DNA from: Clostridium sp.
GTDB lineage: Bacteria > Bacteroidota > Bacteroidia > Bacteroidales > Bacteroidaceae
Length of the DNA stretch: 64,000 bases
Assembly: GCA_023663705.1 (NCBI GenBank)
Contig: JAMPGY010000010.1
Coordinates: 18,076-82,075 of the forward strand
Direction of reading: 5' to 3'
The notes under the pieces were generated by a model. That model did not search any database. It had not been told where the DNA came from and saw nothing but the letters and a program-made list of their open reading frames with translations. Shown piece by piece: positions 53,485 to 61,820 of this stretch. The first letter of the stretch is position 1. Each line of letters opens with the position of its first letter. The position numbers and the translations under genes were made by a program.

Positions 53485-54507
53485 ATGGGATTTTTTTCAT
53501 TTACCCAGGAGATGGCAATGGACTTGGGGACGGCCAATACGATTATCACCTACAACGGTAAAATTGTGGTGGACGAACCGTCCGTGGTGGCGCTGGATCG
53601 CCGGACGGACAAGATGATTGCGGTGGGCGAGAAGGCCAAGATGATGTATGAGAAGACCAACGACAACATACGCACGGTGCGCCCCCTGCGCGACGGAGTG
53701 ATTGCCGATTTCGACGCCTGCGAGCAGATGATACGCGGGTTTATCAAGATGGTGCACACAGGCAACCGTTTCTTCTCTCCGTCCCTGCGCATGGTGATCG
53801 GGGTGCCCTCAGGCTCCACCAAGGTGGAACTGCGTGCCGTGCGCGATTCGGCAGAGCGTGCCGGAGGCCGTGACATCTATCTCGTGTACGAACCTATGGC
53901 TGCGGCGGTCGGCATCGGTATTGATGTGGAGGCACCGCAGGGAAACATGATTGTGGATATAGGCGGAGGAACAACGGAGATTGCCGTGATTTCGCTGGGC
54001 GGCATTGTGGCCAACAACTCCATCGACATTGCCGGTGATGAACTGACGTTCGACATACGGGAGTATATGAGCCATCAGCACAACGTGAAGGTCAGCGAGC
54101 GCATGGCCGAACGCATCAAGATCCACGTGGGAGCCGCCCTGACGGATCTGGGCGAGAATGCTCCGGAAGACTACATCGTGCATGGCCCGAACCGCATCAC
54201 GGCGCTCCCGATGGAGGTGCCCGTCTGCTATCAGGAGATAGCCCATTGTCTGGAGAAGTCTATCGCCAAGATCGAGACGGCCGTGCTGAGCGCGCTGGAG
54301 AAGACTCCGCCCGAACTGTATGCCGACATCGTGCACAACGGCATCTTCCTCACCGGTGGCGGTGCGTTGTTGCGCGGGCTCGACAAACGGTTGACGGATA
54401 AAATCAACATACCTTTCCACATCGCGGAGGATCCGTTGCACAGTGTGGCCAAAGGTACGGGCATCTCGCTGAAGAACGTGAACAACTTCTCGTTCCTCAT
54501 GCAATAA
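53485..54507 (+). CDS. mreB: rod-shape-determining protein MreB
   Basis: Actin-like filament protein that organises lateral wall synthesis. The 340-residue protein has MAMDLGTANTIITYNGKIV (phosphate 1), the connecting region with VIGVPSGSTKVELRAVRDS, YEPMAAAVGIGIDV, phosphate 2 VDIGGGTTEIAVISLGGIV and the adenosine motif FLTGGGALLRGLDKRL. It begins 57 bp after purH and is followed by mreC 119 bp downstream, the standard order. Confidence 0.97.
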   Translation: MGFFSFTQEMAMDLGTANTIITYNGKIVVDEPSVVALDRRTDKMIAVGEKAKMMYEKTNDNIRTVRPLRDGVIADFDACEQMIRGFIKMVHTGNRFFSPSLRMVIGVPSGSTKVELRAVRDSAERAGGRDIYLVYEPMAAAVGIGIDVEAPQGNMIVDIGGGTTEIAVISLGGIVANNSIDIAGDELTFDIREYMSHQHNVKVSERMAERIKIHVGAALTDLGENAPEDYIVHGPNRITALPMEVPVCYQEIAHCLEKSIAKIETAVLSALEKTPPELYADIVHNGIFLTGGGALLRGLDKRLTDKINIPFHIAEDPLHSVAKGTGISLKNVNNFSFLMQ

Positions 54508-54626
54508 GTGAATGCCGGCGACAAGGGGAGTGAGAGTTAGGAATGTGCGCATTCTTAACTCTTGCTTTTCATTGCCGGCTGTTTCCCGATAGGTTTCCCA
54601 TGTATTAATTACGGCAGAATAAGGAC

Positions 54627-55475
54627 GTGGCCACTTTTATAGACAATCTCTCGAAATACGGCTATTGGCTGGTGTTTATCAGTCTTGAGGCGCTGAGTTT
54701 GATGTTGTTGATCCGTTTCAACGACTATCAGGGCAGCGTGTATGTCACTTCGGCCAATGCCGTGGCCGGACGGGTGATGGAGTGGGAGTCCGGTATCATT
54801 TCTTACCTGACGCTGGGTGAGCACAACCGGGAACTGACGCGCAGGAATGTGGAACTGGAACAGCGGGTGAAGCTGCTGGAGGCTGTGCTGGAAGAGGCCG
54901 GCCACGATTCCACCTATGCCGAGAAGCGTCAGGCCGGGCTGCTGGAAGCCTATACACTGATCGATGCCCGCGTGGTGGGCAACAGTGTGCGTCGCAAGGA
55001 CAACTACCTTACCCTGAACAAGGGAGAGGCCGATGGGGTGCAACCAGAGATGGGGGTCGTGTGCGGAACCGGACTGGTGGGTATCGTGTATCAGACCTCG
55101 GCCCATTACGCGCTGGTCATGCCGGTGCTCAACGCCAAGTCAAGCATCAGTTGCCGGTTGCGCAGGTCGGGTTACTTCGGCTATCTCAGCTGGGACGGCG
55201 GTTCGCCTCTCTACGCCTATCTCAACGACATTCCCCGGCATGCCCGCTTCAAGGTGGGCGATGTTGTGGAGACCAGCGGTTACTCCGCCGTGTTTCCGGC
55301 TGGTATCTTTGTGGGAGTGGTGGATCACATCTACAATTCGGACGATGGTCTGTCCTATCGGTTGAAAATACATCTGGGCACGGACTTCTCCCGCCTGAGC
55401 CGTGTGTGTGTGATCTCCATGCCCGAGCATGAGGAACTGAACCGGTTGGAGGAGCAGATTAAAACTAAAAAATAG
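54627..55475 (+). CDS. mreC: rod-shape-determining protein MreC
   Basis: Periplasmic scaffold of the elongation machinery. The 282-residue protein has one N-terminal membrane segment (KYGYWLVFISLEALSLMLLI), a coiled coil at about residues 65-92 (LTRRNVELEQRVKLLEAVLE) and the beta-barrel core (ARVVGNSVRRKDNYLTLNKG, VVCGTGLVGIVYQTSAHYAL, YLSWDGGSPLYAYLNDIPRH). The start is a GTG at 54627 preceded by AAGGA-like bases; no better ATG is available in frame. mreD starts 17 bp after its stop. Confidence 0.94.
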   Translation: MATFIDNLSKYGYWLVFISLEALSLMLLIRFNDYQGSVYVTSANAVAGRVMEWESGIISYLTLGEHNRELTRRNVELEQRVKLLEAVLEEAGHDSTYAEKRQAGLLEAYTLIDARVVGNSVRRKDNYLTLNKGEADGVQPEMGVVCGTGLVGIVYQTSAHYALVMPVLNAKSSISCRLRRSGYFGYLSWDGGSPLYAYLNDIPRHARFKVGDVVETSGYSAVFPAGIFVGVVDHIYNSDDGLSYRLKIHLGTDFSRLSRVCVISMPEHEELNRLEEQIKTKK

Positions 55476-55492
55476 TCGGACAAACAGGAATT

Positions 55493-55993
55493 ATGCATAC
55501 GTTTCTCTCCCGTTGTTTTTGGGCGCTGCTGCTGCTGGCTTTGCAGGTGCTTGTGTTCAATCACATCCATCTGTGGCACGTGGCCGTACCCCTGGTCTAT
55601 GTCTACCTGTTGATGATGTTCTCCAAGGACGCCCCGCGCTGGCAGCCCATTGTGTGGGGCTTTTTGATGGGGTTGGCGGTGGATGTCTTCACCAATACGC
55701 CCGGTGTGGCGGCAGGTTCCATGACGCTCACCGGACTGATGCAGCCCGTCTTGCTGGGACTTATGTTGCCCAAGGATACGGTGGAGGATTTCACCCCCTC
55801 GTTCCGTCTGATGGGGGTCTGGACCTATGTACGCTATGCACTGCTGGTCGTGCTGTTTCATCATATCGCCTTCTTCTCCCTCGAATTTTTCTCTTTCTTC
55901 CATTGGCAATATTGGTTGGCCGAACTGTTGGGCAGCTGGGTGCTCACCGTGCTGGTGGTTGTGGTGTTGGAACGTCTGCGGGGCAGCAGATAA
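55493..55993 (+). CDS. mreD: rod-shape-determining protein MreD
   Basis: Integral membrane partner of MreC in the elongasome. The 166-residue protein is almost wholly hydrophobic with about five membrane segments (for example FWALLLLALQVLVF, LVYVYLLMMF, WVLTVLVVVVLERLR). PIVWGFLMGLAVDVFTNTPG holds the GLxxD pattern recurring in MreD. It was assigned by these features and its place between mreC (17 bp) and mrdA (18 bp). Confidence 0.88.
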   Translation: MHTFLSRCFWALLLLALQVLVFNHIHLWHVAVPLVYVYLLMMFSKDAPRWQPIVWGFLMGLAVDVFTNTPGVAAGSMTLTGLMQPVLLGLMLPKDTVEDFTPSFRLMGVWTYVRYALLVVLFHHIAFFSLEFFSFFHWQYWLAELLGSWVLTVLVVVVLERLRGSR

Positions 55994-56011
55994 GCGGAAA
56001 GGAAGTGCGCT

Positions 56012-57859
56012 ATGCTGAACTACAATCTCGAGAAACGGAAGTATGTGTTGGGAGGCGTGGCCGTGGCCATCGTCTTCATTTACATCATCCGTCTGTTCAC
56101 ACTCCAGATTATGAGCGATGACTACAAGAAGAATGCCGACTCCAACGCCTTCTTCAAGCGCATTCAGTATCCCTCGCGCGGAGTGATTTCCGATCGCAAC
56201 GGCGAACTGCTGGTCTACAACCAGCCGGCCTACGACATCATGGTGGTGATGAAGGAGCAGGTGGGGGTAGACACGCTCGACCTCTGCCAGAGCCTGGGCA
56301 TCACTCCCGAGGTGTATGAGCGGCGTATGGCCGAGATCAAGGACCGCAACCGCAATCCCGGCTATTCGCCCTACACGCAGCAACTGTTCATGAACCAGTT
56401 GGCCGTGGAGGAATTCAGTGTCTTTCAGGAGAAACTCTTCCGCTTCCCCGGCTTCTACATTCAGAAGCGCTCCATCCGTCAGTACCACCATCCCCATGCG
56501 GCCCATGTGCTGGGCGATGTGGGCGAGGTGTCGCCGGGCGACATGGAGGAAGACGAGTATTACCATCGGGGCGATTACATCGGTAAGCTGGGTGTGGAAC
56601 GCTCCTACGAGAAATACCTCCGGGGCGAGAAAGGCGTGGAGATCCTGCTGCGTGATGCCCGCGGACGCATCCAGGGACACTATCAGAACGGAAAGTTCGA
56701 CCGCAGACCCGTGCCGGGCAAGAATCTTACCCTGAGCCTGGACATCAAGCTCCAGGCGCTGGGCGAACGTCTGCTCGAGGGCAAGATAGGCAGCATCGTG
56801 GCCATCGAGCCTTCCACGGGTGAGGTGCTCTGTATGGTGTCGTCGCCCAACTACGATCCCCGCATCATGGTGGGCCGCCAGCGCGGGAAAAGCCATCTGG
56901 AACTTAGTCGGGATCCCATGAAACCTCTGCTCAACCGCGCCATCATGGGGCAGTATCCTCCCGGATCCACGTTCAAGACCTCCCAGGCGCTCACCTTCCT
57001 GCAGGAGGGCGTCATCATGCCGTCCACGCCCTATCCCTGTCATCATGCTTTTCTCTGCCGCGGACTCAAGGTGGGCTGTCACGGTCATGCCTCGCCCCTG
57101 CCGCTGGTGCCGGCCATTGCCACATCGTGCAACGCCTACTTCTGTTGGGGACTCTACTACATGTTCGGCGACCGCCGCAAATATCCCACCGTGCAGGATG
57201 CCATGACACGTTGGAAGGATCACATGGTGGCTATGGGATTCGGCTACCGTCTGGGCATTGACCTGCCCGGCGAGAAGCGTGGCATGATTCCCAATGCGGC
57301 CTTCTACGACAAGAATTACCGGGGAGCGTGGAACGGACTCACCGTGATCAGTATCTCCATCGGGCAGGGTGAAGTCAACCTCACTCCCTTGCAGATAGCC
57401 AATCTGGGAGCCACCATCGCCAACCGGGGCTACTATTATGTGCCCCATGTGGTGAAAGACATACAGGACACTCCCCTTGATACGCTCTACACGCGCCGCC
57501 ACTACACCAATGTGGAGAGCCGCCACTACGAGACCATCGTGGAGGGCATGCGCAAGGCCGTCACGGGCGGAACCTGCCGCAGTGCCAACAATCCCTGGTA
57601 TGAGGTGTGCGGTAAGACCGGTACGGCGCAGAACCGCGGACAGGACCATTCCGTGTTCATGGGATTCGCGCCGCGCGAGAACCCGAAGATAGCCATTGCC
57701 GTCTATGTGGAGAACGGTGGTTTCGGAGCCGTCTACGGCGTGCCCATCGGAGCGCTCATGATGGAGCAATACATCAACGGTAAACTGTCGCCTGCCAGTG
57801 AGGAAAAGGCGGCGGCTTTCCAGAACAGACGAATAACCTATGGCAGCTATGCGAGATAA
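56012..57859 (+). CDS. mrdA: penicillin-binding protein 2 (elongation transpeptidase)
   Basis: Class B PBP that crosslinks peptidoglycan during cell elongation. The 615-residue protein has an N-terminal membrane anchor (about 14-34), the pedestal domain with YPSRGVISDRNGELLVYN, and the transpeptidase motifs GQYPPGSTFKTSQAL (SxxK), IATSCNAYFC (SxN as SCN) and CGKTGTAQNRG (KTG). The last 20 bp overlap the start of rodA, so the pair is translationally coupled. Confidence 0.96.
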   Translation: MLNYNLEKRKYVLGGVAVAIVFIYIIRLFTLQIMSDDYKKNADSNAFFKRIQYPSRGVISDRNGELLVYNQPAYDIMVVMKEQVGVDTLDLCQSLGITPEVYERRMAEIKDRNRNPGYSPYTQQLFMNQLAVEEFSVFQEKLFRFPGFYIQKRSIRQYHHPHAAHVLGDVGEVSPGDMEEDEYYHRGDYIGKLGVERSYEKYLRGEKGVEILLRDARGRIQGHYQNGKFDRRPVPGKNLTLSLDIKLQALGERLLEGKIGSIVAIEPSTGEVLCMVSSPNYDPRIMVGRQRGKSHLELSRDPMKPLLNRAIMGQYPPGSTFKTSQALTFLQEGVIMPSTPYPCHHAFLCRGLKVGCHGHASPLPLVPAIATSCNAYFCWGLYYMFGDRRKYPTVQDAMTRWKDHMVAMGFGYRLGIDLPGEKRGMIPNAAFYDKNYRGAWNGLTVISISIGQGEVNLTPLQIANLGATIANRGYYYVPHVVKDIQDTPLDTLYTRRHYTNVESRHYETIVEGMRKAVTGGTCRSANNPWYEVCGKTGTAQNRGQDHSVFMGFAPRENPKIAIAVYVENGGFGAVYGVPIGALMMEQYINGKLSPASEEKAAAFQNRRITYGSYAR

Positions 57860-59315
57860 GAAAAACGTGAGCGTGTTCCGCACGCTCGACTGGTTCACGG
57901 TGGCGCTCTATGTGGCCCTGCTGGCTTTCGGATGGGTCAGCGTGTGCGGAGCCTGCTACGACTTCAGCCAGGGGGGCGATATATTCTCGTTCTCCTCCCG
58001 TTCGGGCATGCAGATCGTGTGGATGGGCACATCCATGGGGCTGGGATTCCTGCTTCTGATGCTCAACGACCGCCACTACGACACCTTTGCCTACCTATTA
58101 TATATAGCCTTGCTCGTCCTGCTGGCTGTCACCCCCCTTCTGGCACGCGACATCAAGGGATCCCATTCGTGGATCAAGATAGGCAAGTTCAGCTTGCAGT
58201 CGGCCGAGTTCGCCAAGTTTGCCACGGCATTGGCTGTGGCGAAATTCATGAGCACCTATGGCTACAACATAGGCCGCTGGCGGGATTTCCTCACTACCTT
58301 GGCATTGGTGCTTGTCCCCATGTTGCTCATTATCCTGCAGCGCGAGACCGGTTCGGCGCTGGTCTACCTGTCTTTCTTCCTCATGTTCTATCGCGAGGGC
58401 ATGCCCGGTTCGGTGTTGTTTGCGGGCATATCTGCGGTGGTCTATTTTGTGGTGGGGGTGCGCTTCGAGCACGATATGCTGGGCGCCATGCCGGCCAGTG
58501 TGGGCAAATTTTCGGTTCTCTTTCTCATTCAGCTGTTCATGGCCGGCATGGTGCGGGTGTATTGCCACCACACCCGCCATCTGCGTGTGTTGCTGTCCGG
58601 TATGGGCGTCTGCACCCTTCTTCCGCTGCTGTTCTCGCTCTACGTCATTCCCTTCGACATCACCTGGGCGCAGTTGGCCGGTTGTGTCTTCATGCTGGGA
58701 TATCTGTGCTATTCGGCCATGCGTGAGCGCGTGGCGCGCTACTTCTACATCGCCTTGTTCGGGCTGGGGTCCCTGTTCTTCTACTATTCGGTGGATATGG
58801 TCATGAACCGTGTGCTTGAACCCCATCAGCAGGATCGCATTCAAGTGCTGCTCGGTCTGAAAGATGATCCCAAGGGAAAGGGTTACAACGTCATTCAGGC
58901 CAAGATCGCCATCGGTTCGGGAGGTCTGGAGGGCAAGGGATTCCTCAACGGCACGCAGACCAAGCTCAAGTATGTGCCCGAGCAGGACACCGACTTCATC
59001 TTCTGCACCGTGGGCGAGGAGGAAGGCTTCCTGGGGGCGGCCGCTGTGCTGCTGCTGTTCCTCACGCTCATCCTTCGCTTGATTCATCTGGCCGAGCGCC
59101 AGCCCGACACCTTCGGCCGTGTGTATGGGTATTGCGTGATGAGCGTGTTCCTTTTCCATGTTTTCATCAATGTGGGCATGGTGTTGGGGCTGACACCGGT
59201 CATCGGCATTCCGTTGCCTTTCTTCAGCTATGGCGGTTCGTCGCTGTGGGGCTTCACGTTACTGCTCTTTATTTTCTTGCGTATTGATGCCGCCCGCGAC
59301 GTCAAGCGCCACTGA
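57840..59315 (+). CDS. rodA: rod shape-determining protein RodA (SEDS glycosyltransferase)
   Basis: Polymerises lipid II glycan strands together with PBP2. The 491-residue membrane protein has about ten hydrophobic segments and the SEDS signatures SHSWIKIGKFSLQSAEFAKF, LQRETGSALVYLSFF, QAKIAIGSGGLEGKGFLNG, PEQDTDFIFCTVGEEEGFLG and PVIGIPLPFFSYGGSS. It is longer than E. coli RodA (370 residues) because of an expanded middle part (about 220-310), usual in Bacteroidetes. Met1 at 57840 lies inside mrdA; Met4 (57849) is an alternative. It converges on the MORN-GH25 gene with a 6-bp gap. Confidence 0.95.
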   Translation: MAAMRDKKNVSVFRTLDWFTVALYVALLAFGWVSVCGACYDFSQGGDIFSFSSRSGMQIVWMGTSMGLGFLLLMLNDRHYDTFAYLLYIALLVLLAVTPLLARDIKGSHSWIKIGKFSLQSAEFAKFATALAVAKFMSTYGYNIGRWRDFLTTLALVLVPMLLIILQRETGSALVYLSFFLMFYREGMPGSVLFAGISAVVYFVVGVRFEHDMLGAMPASVGKFSVLFLIQLFMAGMVRVYCHHTRHLRVLLSGMGVCTLLPLLFSLYVIPFDITWAQLAGCVFMLGYLCYSAMRERVARYFYIALFGLGSLFFYYSVDMVMNRVLEPHQQDRIQVLLGLKDDPKGKGYNVIQAKIAIGSGGLEGKGFLNGTQTKLKYVPEQDTDFIFCTVGEEEGFLGAAAVLLLFLTLILRLIHLAERQPDTFGRVYGYCVMSVFLFHVFINVGMVLGLTPVIGIPLPFFSYGGSSLWGFTLLLFIFLRIDAARDVKRH

Positions 59316-59321
59316 TCGGTC

Positions 59322-60650
59322 TCACCGCACACGGTTGTCTGCCACGTATTGGTGCCATTGCTCCTTCGTTCCGTTGTACACGTTGATGTCCACGTGCCCC
59401 CGTATGCCTTTCACCCGTCCGTCGGGCGATAGTTGCCAGTGGAGCAGGTGTACGTAGGGTTTGTAGGCACCGTAGCGGGCCACCCACACCTGATACTTCC
59501 CGCGCAGTTCTGCGGGGGCCAGCGGCAGGTAGGTGTTGACGAACGTCTGGCTCACGTAGAGCACGGGGGCCGTCTTCACCTGTTGCTCCACCGCGTGCAT
59601 CCACTTCATGATTTCGCCGAACATCCTTTCCGCGCCTCCCATCTTCCGTATCTGTTTGTCCGACAGTTCCACATCCAGCATCGGGGGCAGGTCTCCCCGT
59701 TTGGGGCAGGCCGTCTTCAGGAAGTGGCGGGCCTGTTTCGTTCCGTCATCGGTGGAGAAAAAGTGATAGGCTCCGCAGGCGTAACCGTGCTTGCGTCCCT
59801 GGCTGATGTCCGTGCGGTAGAACCGGTTGGTGATGCGCAGTCCCTGCGAGGCCTTGATGTAGACAAACGACACGGCATAGTCCGCATGGTCGTCTTGTAT
59901 CCGTTTCTTGCTGATGGAGCCCAAGTGGGTGATGCGGAGGTTTTTCCAGTCGATGGCGACCGGCTTGTTCGGATTTCCGTGCTGGTATTTGGAGATGTCG
60001 ATGCCATACACGCGGTTGGGATTGTACACAATCTGTTCGCCTTGGAAACGGTCGTTTTTCCATGTGCCGCATTTCACCACCTGATGAGGCTCCACGGCAA
60101 ATCCCCAACCGTGCCGCCGGTCGTTGTTCCATTGTCCGGTGTAGTGGAGTCCGTCTACGGTGCGTTGCTGTCCGTCGCCCTGACGCTGCAGGGCGGCGTT
60201 GAATCCTCCGCGGTATCGCCCCGTTCCGTCTATACGTTCGCCCGTGGTCAGCGTGTCGGCGTCCCATTGTCCGCGGAATGTGAGGCCGCACGGAGTGGTC
60301 CACTCTCCGTAGCCCTGCCGTCGGTTGTCGAGCCATTCGCCTTTATACTCCGACCCGTCGGGGAATGTCATTCGTCCTTGTCCCGATGCCTTGTCTGCGC
60401 GAAAGAAACCTTCGTACACCGTGTCACCGCGCTGTAGCCGGCCGTACCCGTCCTTCTGCCCGGTTTTCCATTCCCCGCTGTAGTACAGTGTCTTCCCCCG
60501 TCCGGTGAACTCGCCGTAGCCGTCAGGATTCCCGTCCCGGCATTCGCCCCTGTAGGTGCCGTCGGGCAGTTCGAGGGTCTCCGTGCGATGGCAACCTCCG
60601 ATGAACAGGATGACCGGCAACGCCATTGCGTAGAGTGCGGTGTGTCTCAT
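59322..60650 (-). CDS. MORN-repeat/GH25 lysozyme fusion lipoprotein
   Basis: A 442-residue protein. The N-terminus MRHTALYAMALPVILFIGGC is a lipoprotein signal with the acylated Cys20. Residues about 25-230 form some seven MORN repeats (YRGECRDGNPDGYGEF, YSGEWKTGQKDGYGRL, YKGEWLDNRRQGYGEW, YTGQWNNDRRHGWGF). The C-terminal 200 residues are a GH25 muramidase: VYGIDISKYQHG, FVYIKASQGL, YACGAYHFFS, LPPMLDVELS and YQVWVARYGAYKPY, with the catalytic acids in GIDIS and DVE. It probably cuts peptidoglycan at the membrane face to which it is anchored. ATG 60650 overlaps the stop of the upstream gene by 4 nt, and gives the lipobox; the longer upstream frame runs over that gene. Confidence 0.9.
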   Translation of the reverse strand: MRHTALYAMALPVILFIGGCHRTETLELPDGTYRGECRDGNPDGYGEFTGRGKTLYYSGEWKTGQKDGYGRLQRGDTVYEGFFRADKASGQGRMTFPDGSEYKGEWLDNRRQGYGEWTTPCGLTFRGQWDADTLTTGERIDGTGRYRGGFNAALQRQGDGQQRTVDGLHYTGQWNNDRRHGWGFAVEPHQVVKCGTWKNDRFQGEQIVYNPNRVYGIDISKYQHGNPNKPVAIDWKNLRITHLGSISKKRIQDDHADYAVSFVYIKASQGLRITNRFYRTDISQGRKHGYACGAYHFFSTDDGTKQARHFLKTACPKRGDLPPMLDVELSDKQIRKMGGAERMFGEIMKWMHAVEQQVKTAPVLYVSQTFVNTYLPLAPAELRGKYQVWVARYGAYKPYVHLLHWQLSPDGRVKGIRGHVDINVYNGTKEQWHQYVADNRVR

Positions 60651-61720
60651 GCCTTGTCCTCCTTTCGCAGGCCTGCGGTCAGTCTTTCCCACAGATATTG
60701 GATGTCGACGGCTGTTTCTTTCCACCATGGACGGTGCTCCCGTATGATGTGTCGGATGGTAGAGAGGTCCACGCATGTGCCTTGCAGATACACGCCGGCC
60801 CATCGTCCCTGTCGGACAACCGGGGTGCCGTCGGCCGAATGGGGCAATCGGTAGTCGGGGCGCCGTTCCTTCATCGCCATACGGATGGGCCGGGCACGGC
60901 GGGGCAGGGTGCTCCGGTTCGGAGCACAGTAGTGGCAGAACGCCCACAGGCGGCATAGCCCTTCCGGTGCGGGAGCCCACAGGGGCAGTCCCGCCCGCTG
61001 ACGGCCGGACGGTAGCCGGTGCGTCCGGATGCCGAACAGGGCCAGCCCGTCGGTGGCTTGGGTCAGTTGTGCACATTCCATTGCGGGTGCTTCGGTTGCC
61101 GGCAGACTGTCGTCGTCCGGATAGACATGGTGTTCGTGTCGTATCGTTGGGAGAACCGACACGTGATCCAGGATGTATCTCAGACTGTCCAGCCGGTCGC
61201 GTTTCAGTTGCAGTGCCGTGCGATAGCTCATTACGTCGGTATAGCCGTCATCTACGGTCGAGTGCGTGCGCGCGTAGTAGTCCAGTTCATCCAGTTGGCC
61301 GTCCATCACCTTGTGTAGTCGGGCGAGACGTTCGCGCTCGTGGGTCAGCAGCCGGTTCAGCGAGTCGGCGGACGGCAGTGTGTCAGCCGGAGCCGGAGCG
61401 ATCAGGCACCCGTCGCCCGACACGAAGATTGCCGTGTGCATCCGGCTTCGTCCCGCGCGGTCGGGGCGGCGTGCATGTTCGATGTCAAACAGGGGGATGC
61501 TCAGCGAGGAACAGAACAGCGTGTCGCCCTCTGCTCCCGCAAAGGCGTAGGTCGTCCGGCACTCCATCCACACGACGGCTTGCTCCCACCCCTCGTCCGA
61601 CAGGGGAAAGAGGGCGACGGCCGCAAGTCCGCAGGCGAGTGCTATGCCTGCCGTCAGTTTTTTCCGGTGCTTCGTCAGATAGCGTATGTTCTGATTTGAG
61701 TCAGTAAAATCCGTTTGCAT
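60647..61720 (-). CDS. hypothetical membrane-anchored protein
   Basis: A 357-residue protein that I do not recognise. One membrane segment near the N-terminus (KLTAGIALACGLAAVALFPL, residues 21-40) precedes a soluble part, presumably periplasmic, with a polar helical stretch (LNRLLTHERERLARLHKVMD to LQLKRDRLDSLRYIL, about 120-190) that may form a coiled coil. The segment AIFVSGDGCLIAPA near residue 96 looks like the start of a trypsin-like fold, but no matching His/Ser motifs follow. Its stop overlaps the MORN-GH25 start by 4 nt, so the two are coupled and likely act together. Confidence 0.75.
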   Translation of the reverse strand: MQTDFTDSNQNIRYLTKHRKKLTAGIALACGLAAVALFPLSDEGWEQAVVWMECRTTYAFAGAEGDTLFCSSLSIPLFDIEHARRPDRAGRSRMHTAIFVSGDGCLIAPAPADTLPSADSLNRLLTHERERLARLHKVMDGQLDELDYYARTHSTVDDGYTDVMSYRTALQLKRDRLDSLRYILDHVSVLPTIRHEHHVYPDDDSLPATEAPAMECAQLTQATDGLALFGIRTHRLPSGRQRAGLPLWAPAPEGLCRLWAFCHYCAPNRSTLPRRARPIRMAMKERRPDYRLPHSADGTPVVRQGRWAGVYLQGTCVDLSTIRHIIREHRPWWKETAVDIQYLWERLTAGLRKEDKA

Positions 61721-61820
61721 TTGGAATTCCTATGTCATTTGTTTGTTTTTTCCTATGATTATGTTTAAATTTACACGCAGAACAAATATACGATATTTTA
61801 CTAATTTAATAACACAAAAC

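Noticed and set aside
55355..57898. 847-codon minus-strand open frame opposite mreC/mreD/mrdA
   Set aside because: It is antisense to three well-recognised genes. Its translation is rich in His, Gly, Arg and Gln without domains or a signal peptide, as expected when codon bias removes stops from the opposite strand.
60651..61076. N-terminal extension of the MORN-GH25 protein to 61076
   Set aside because: The extension overlaps the upstream gene in another frame, and ATG 60650 gives a proper lipoprotein signal with a 4-nt overlap.
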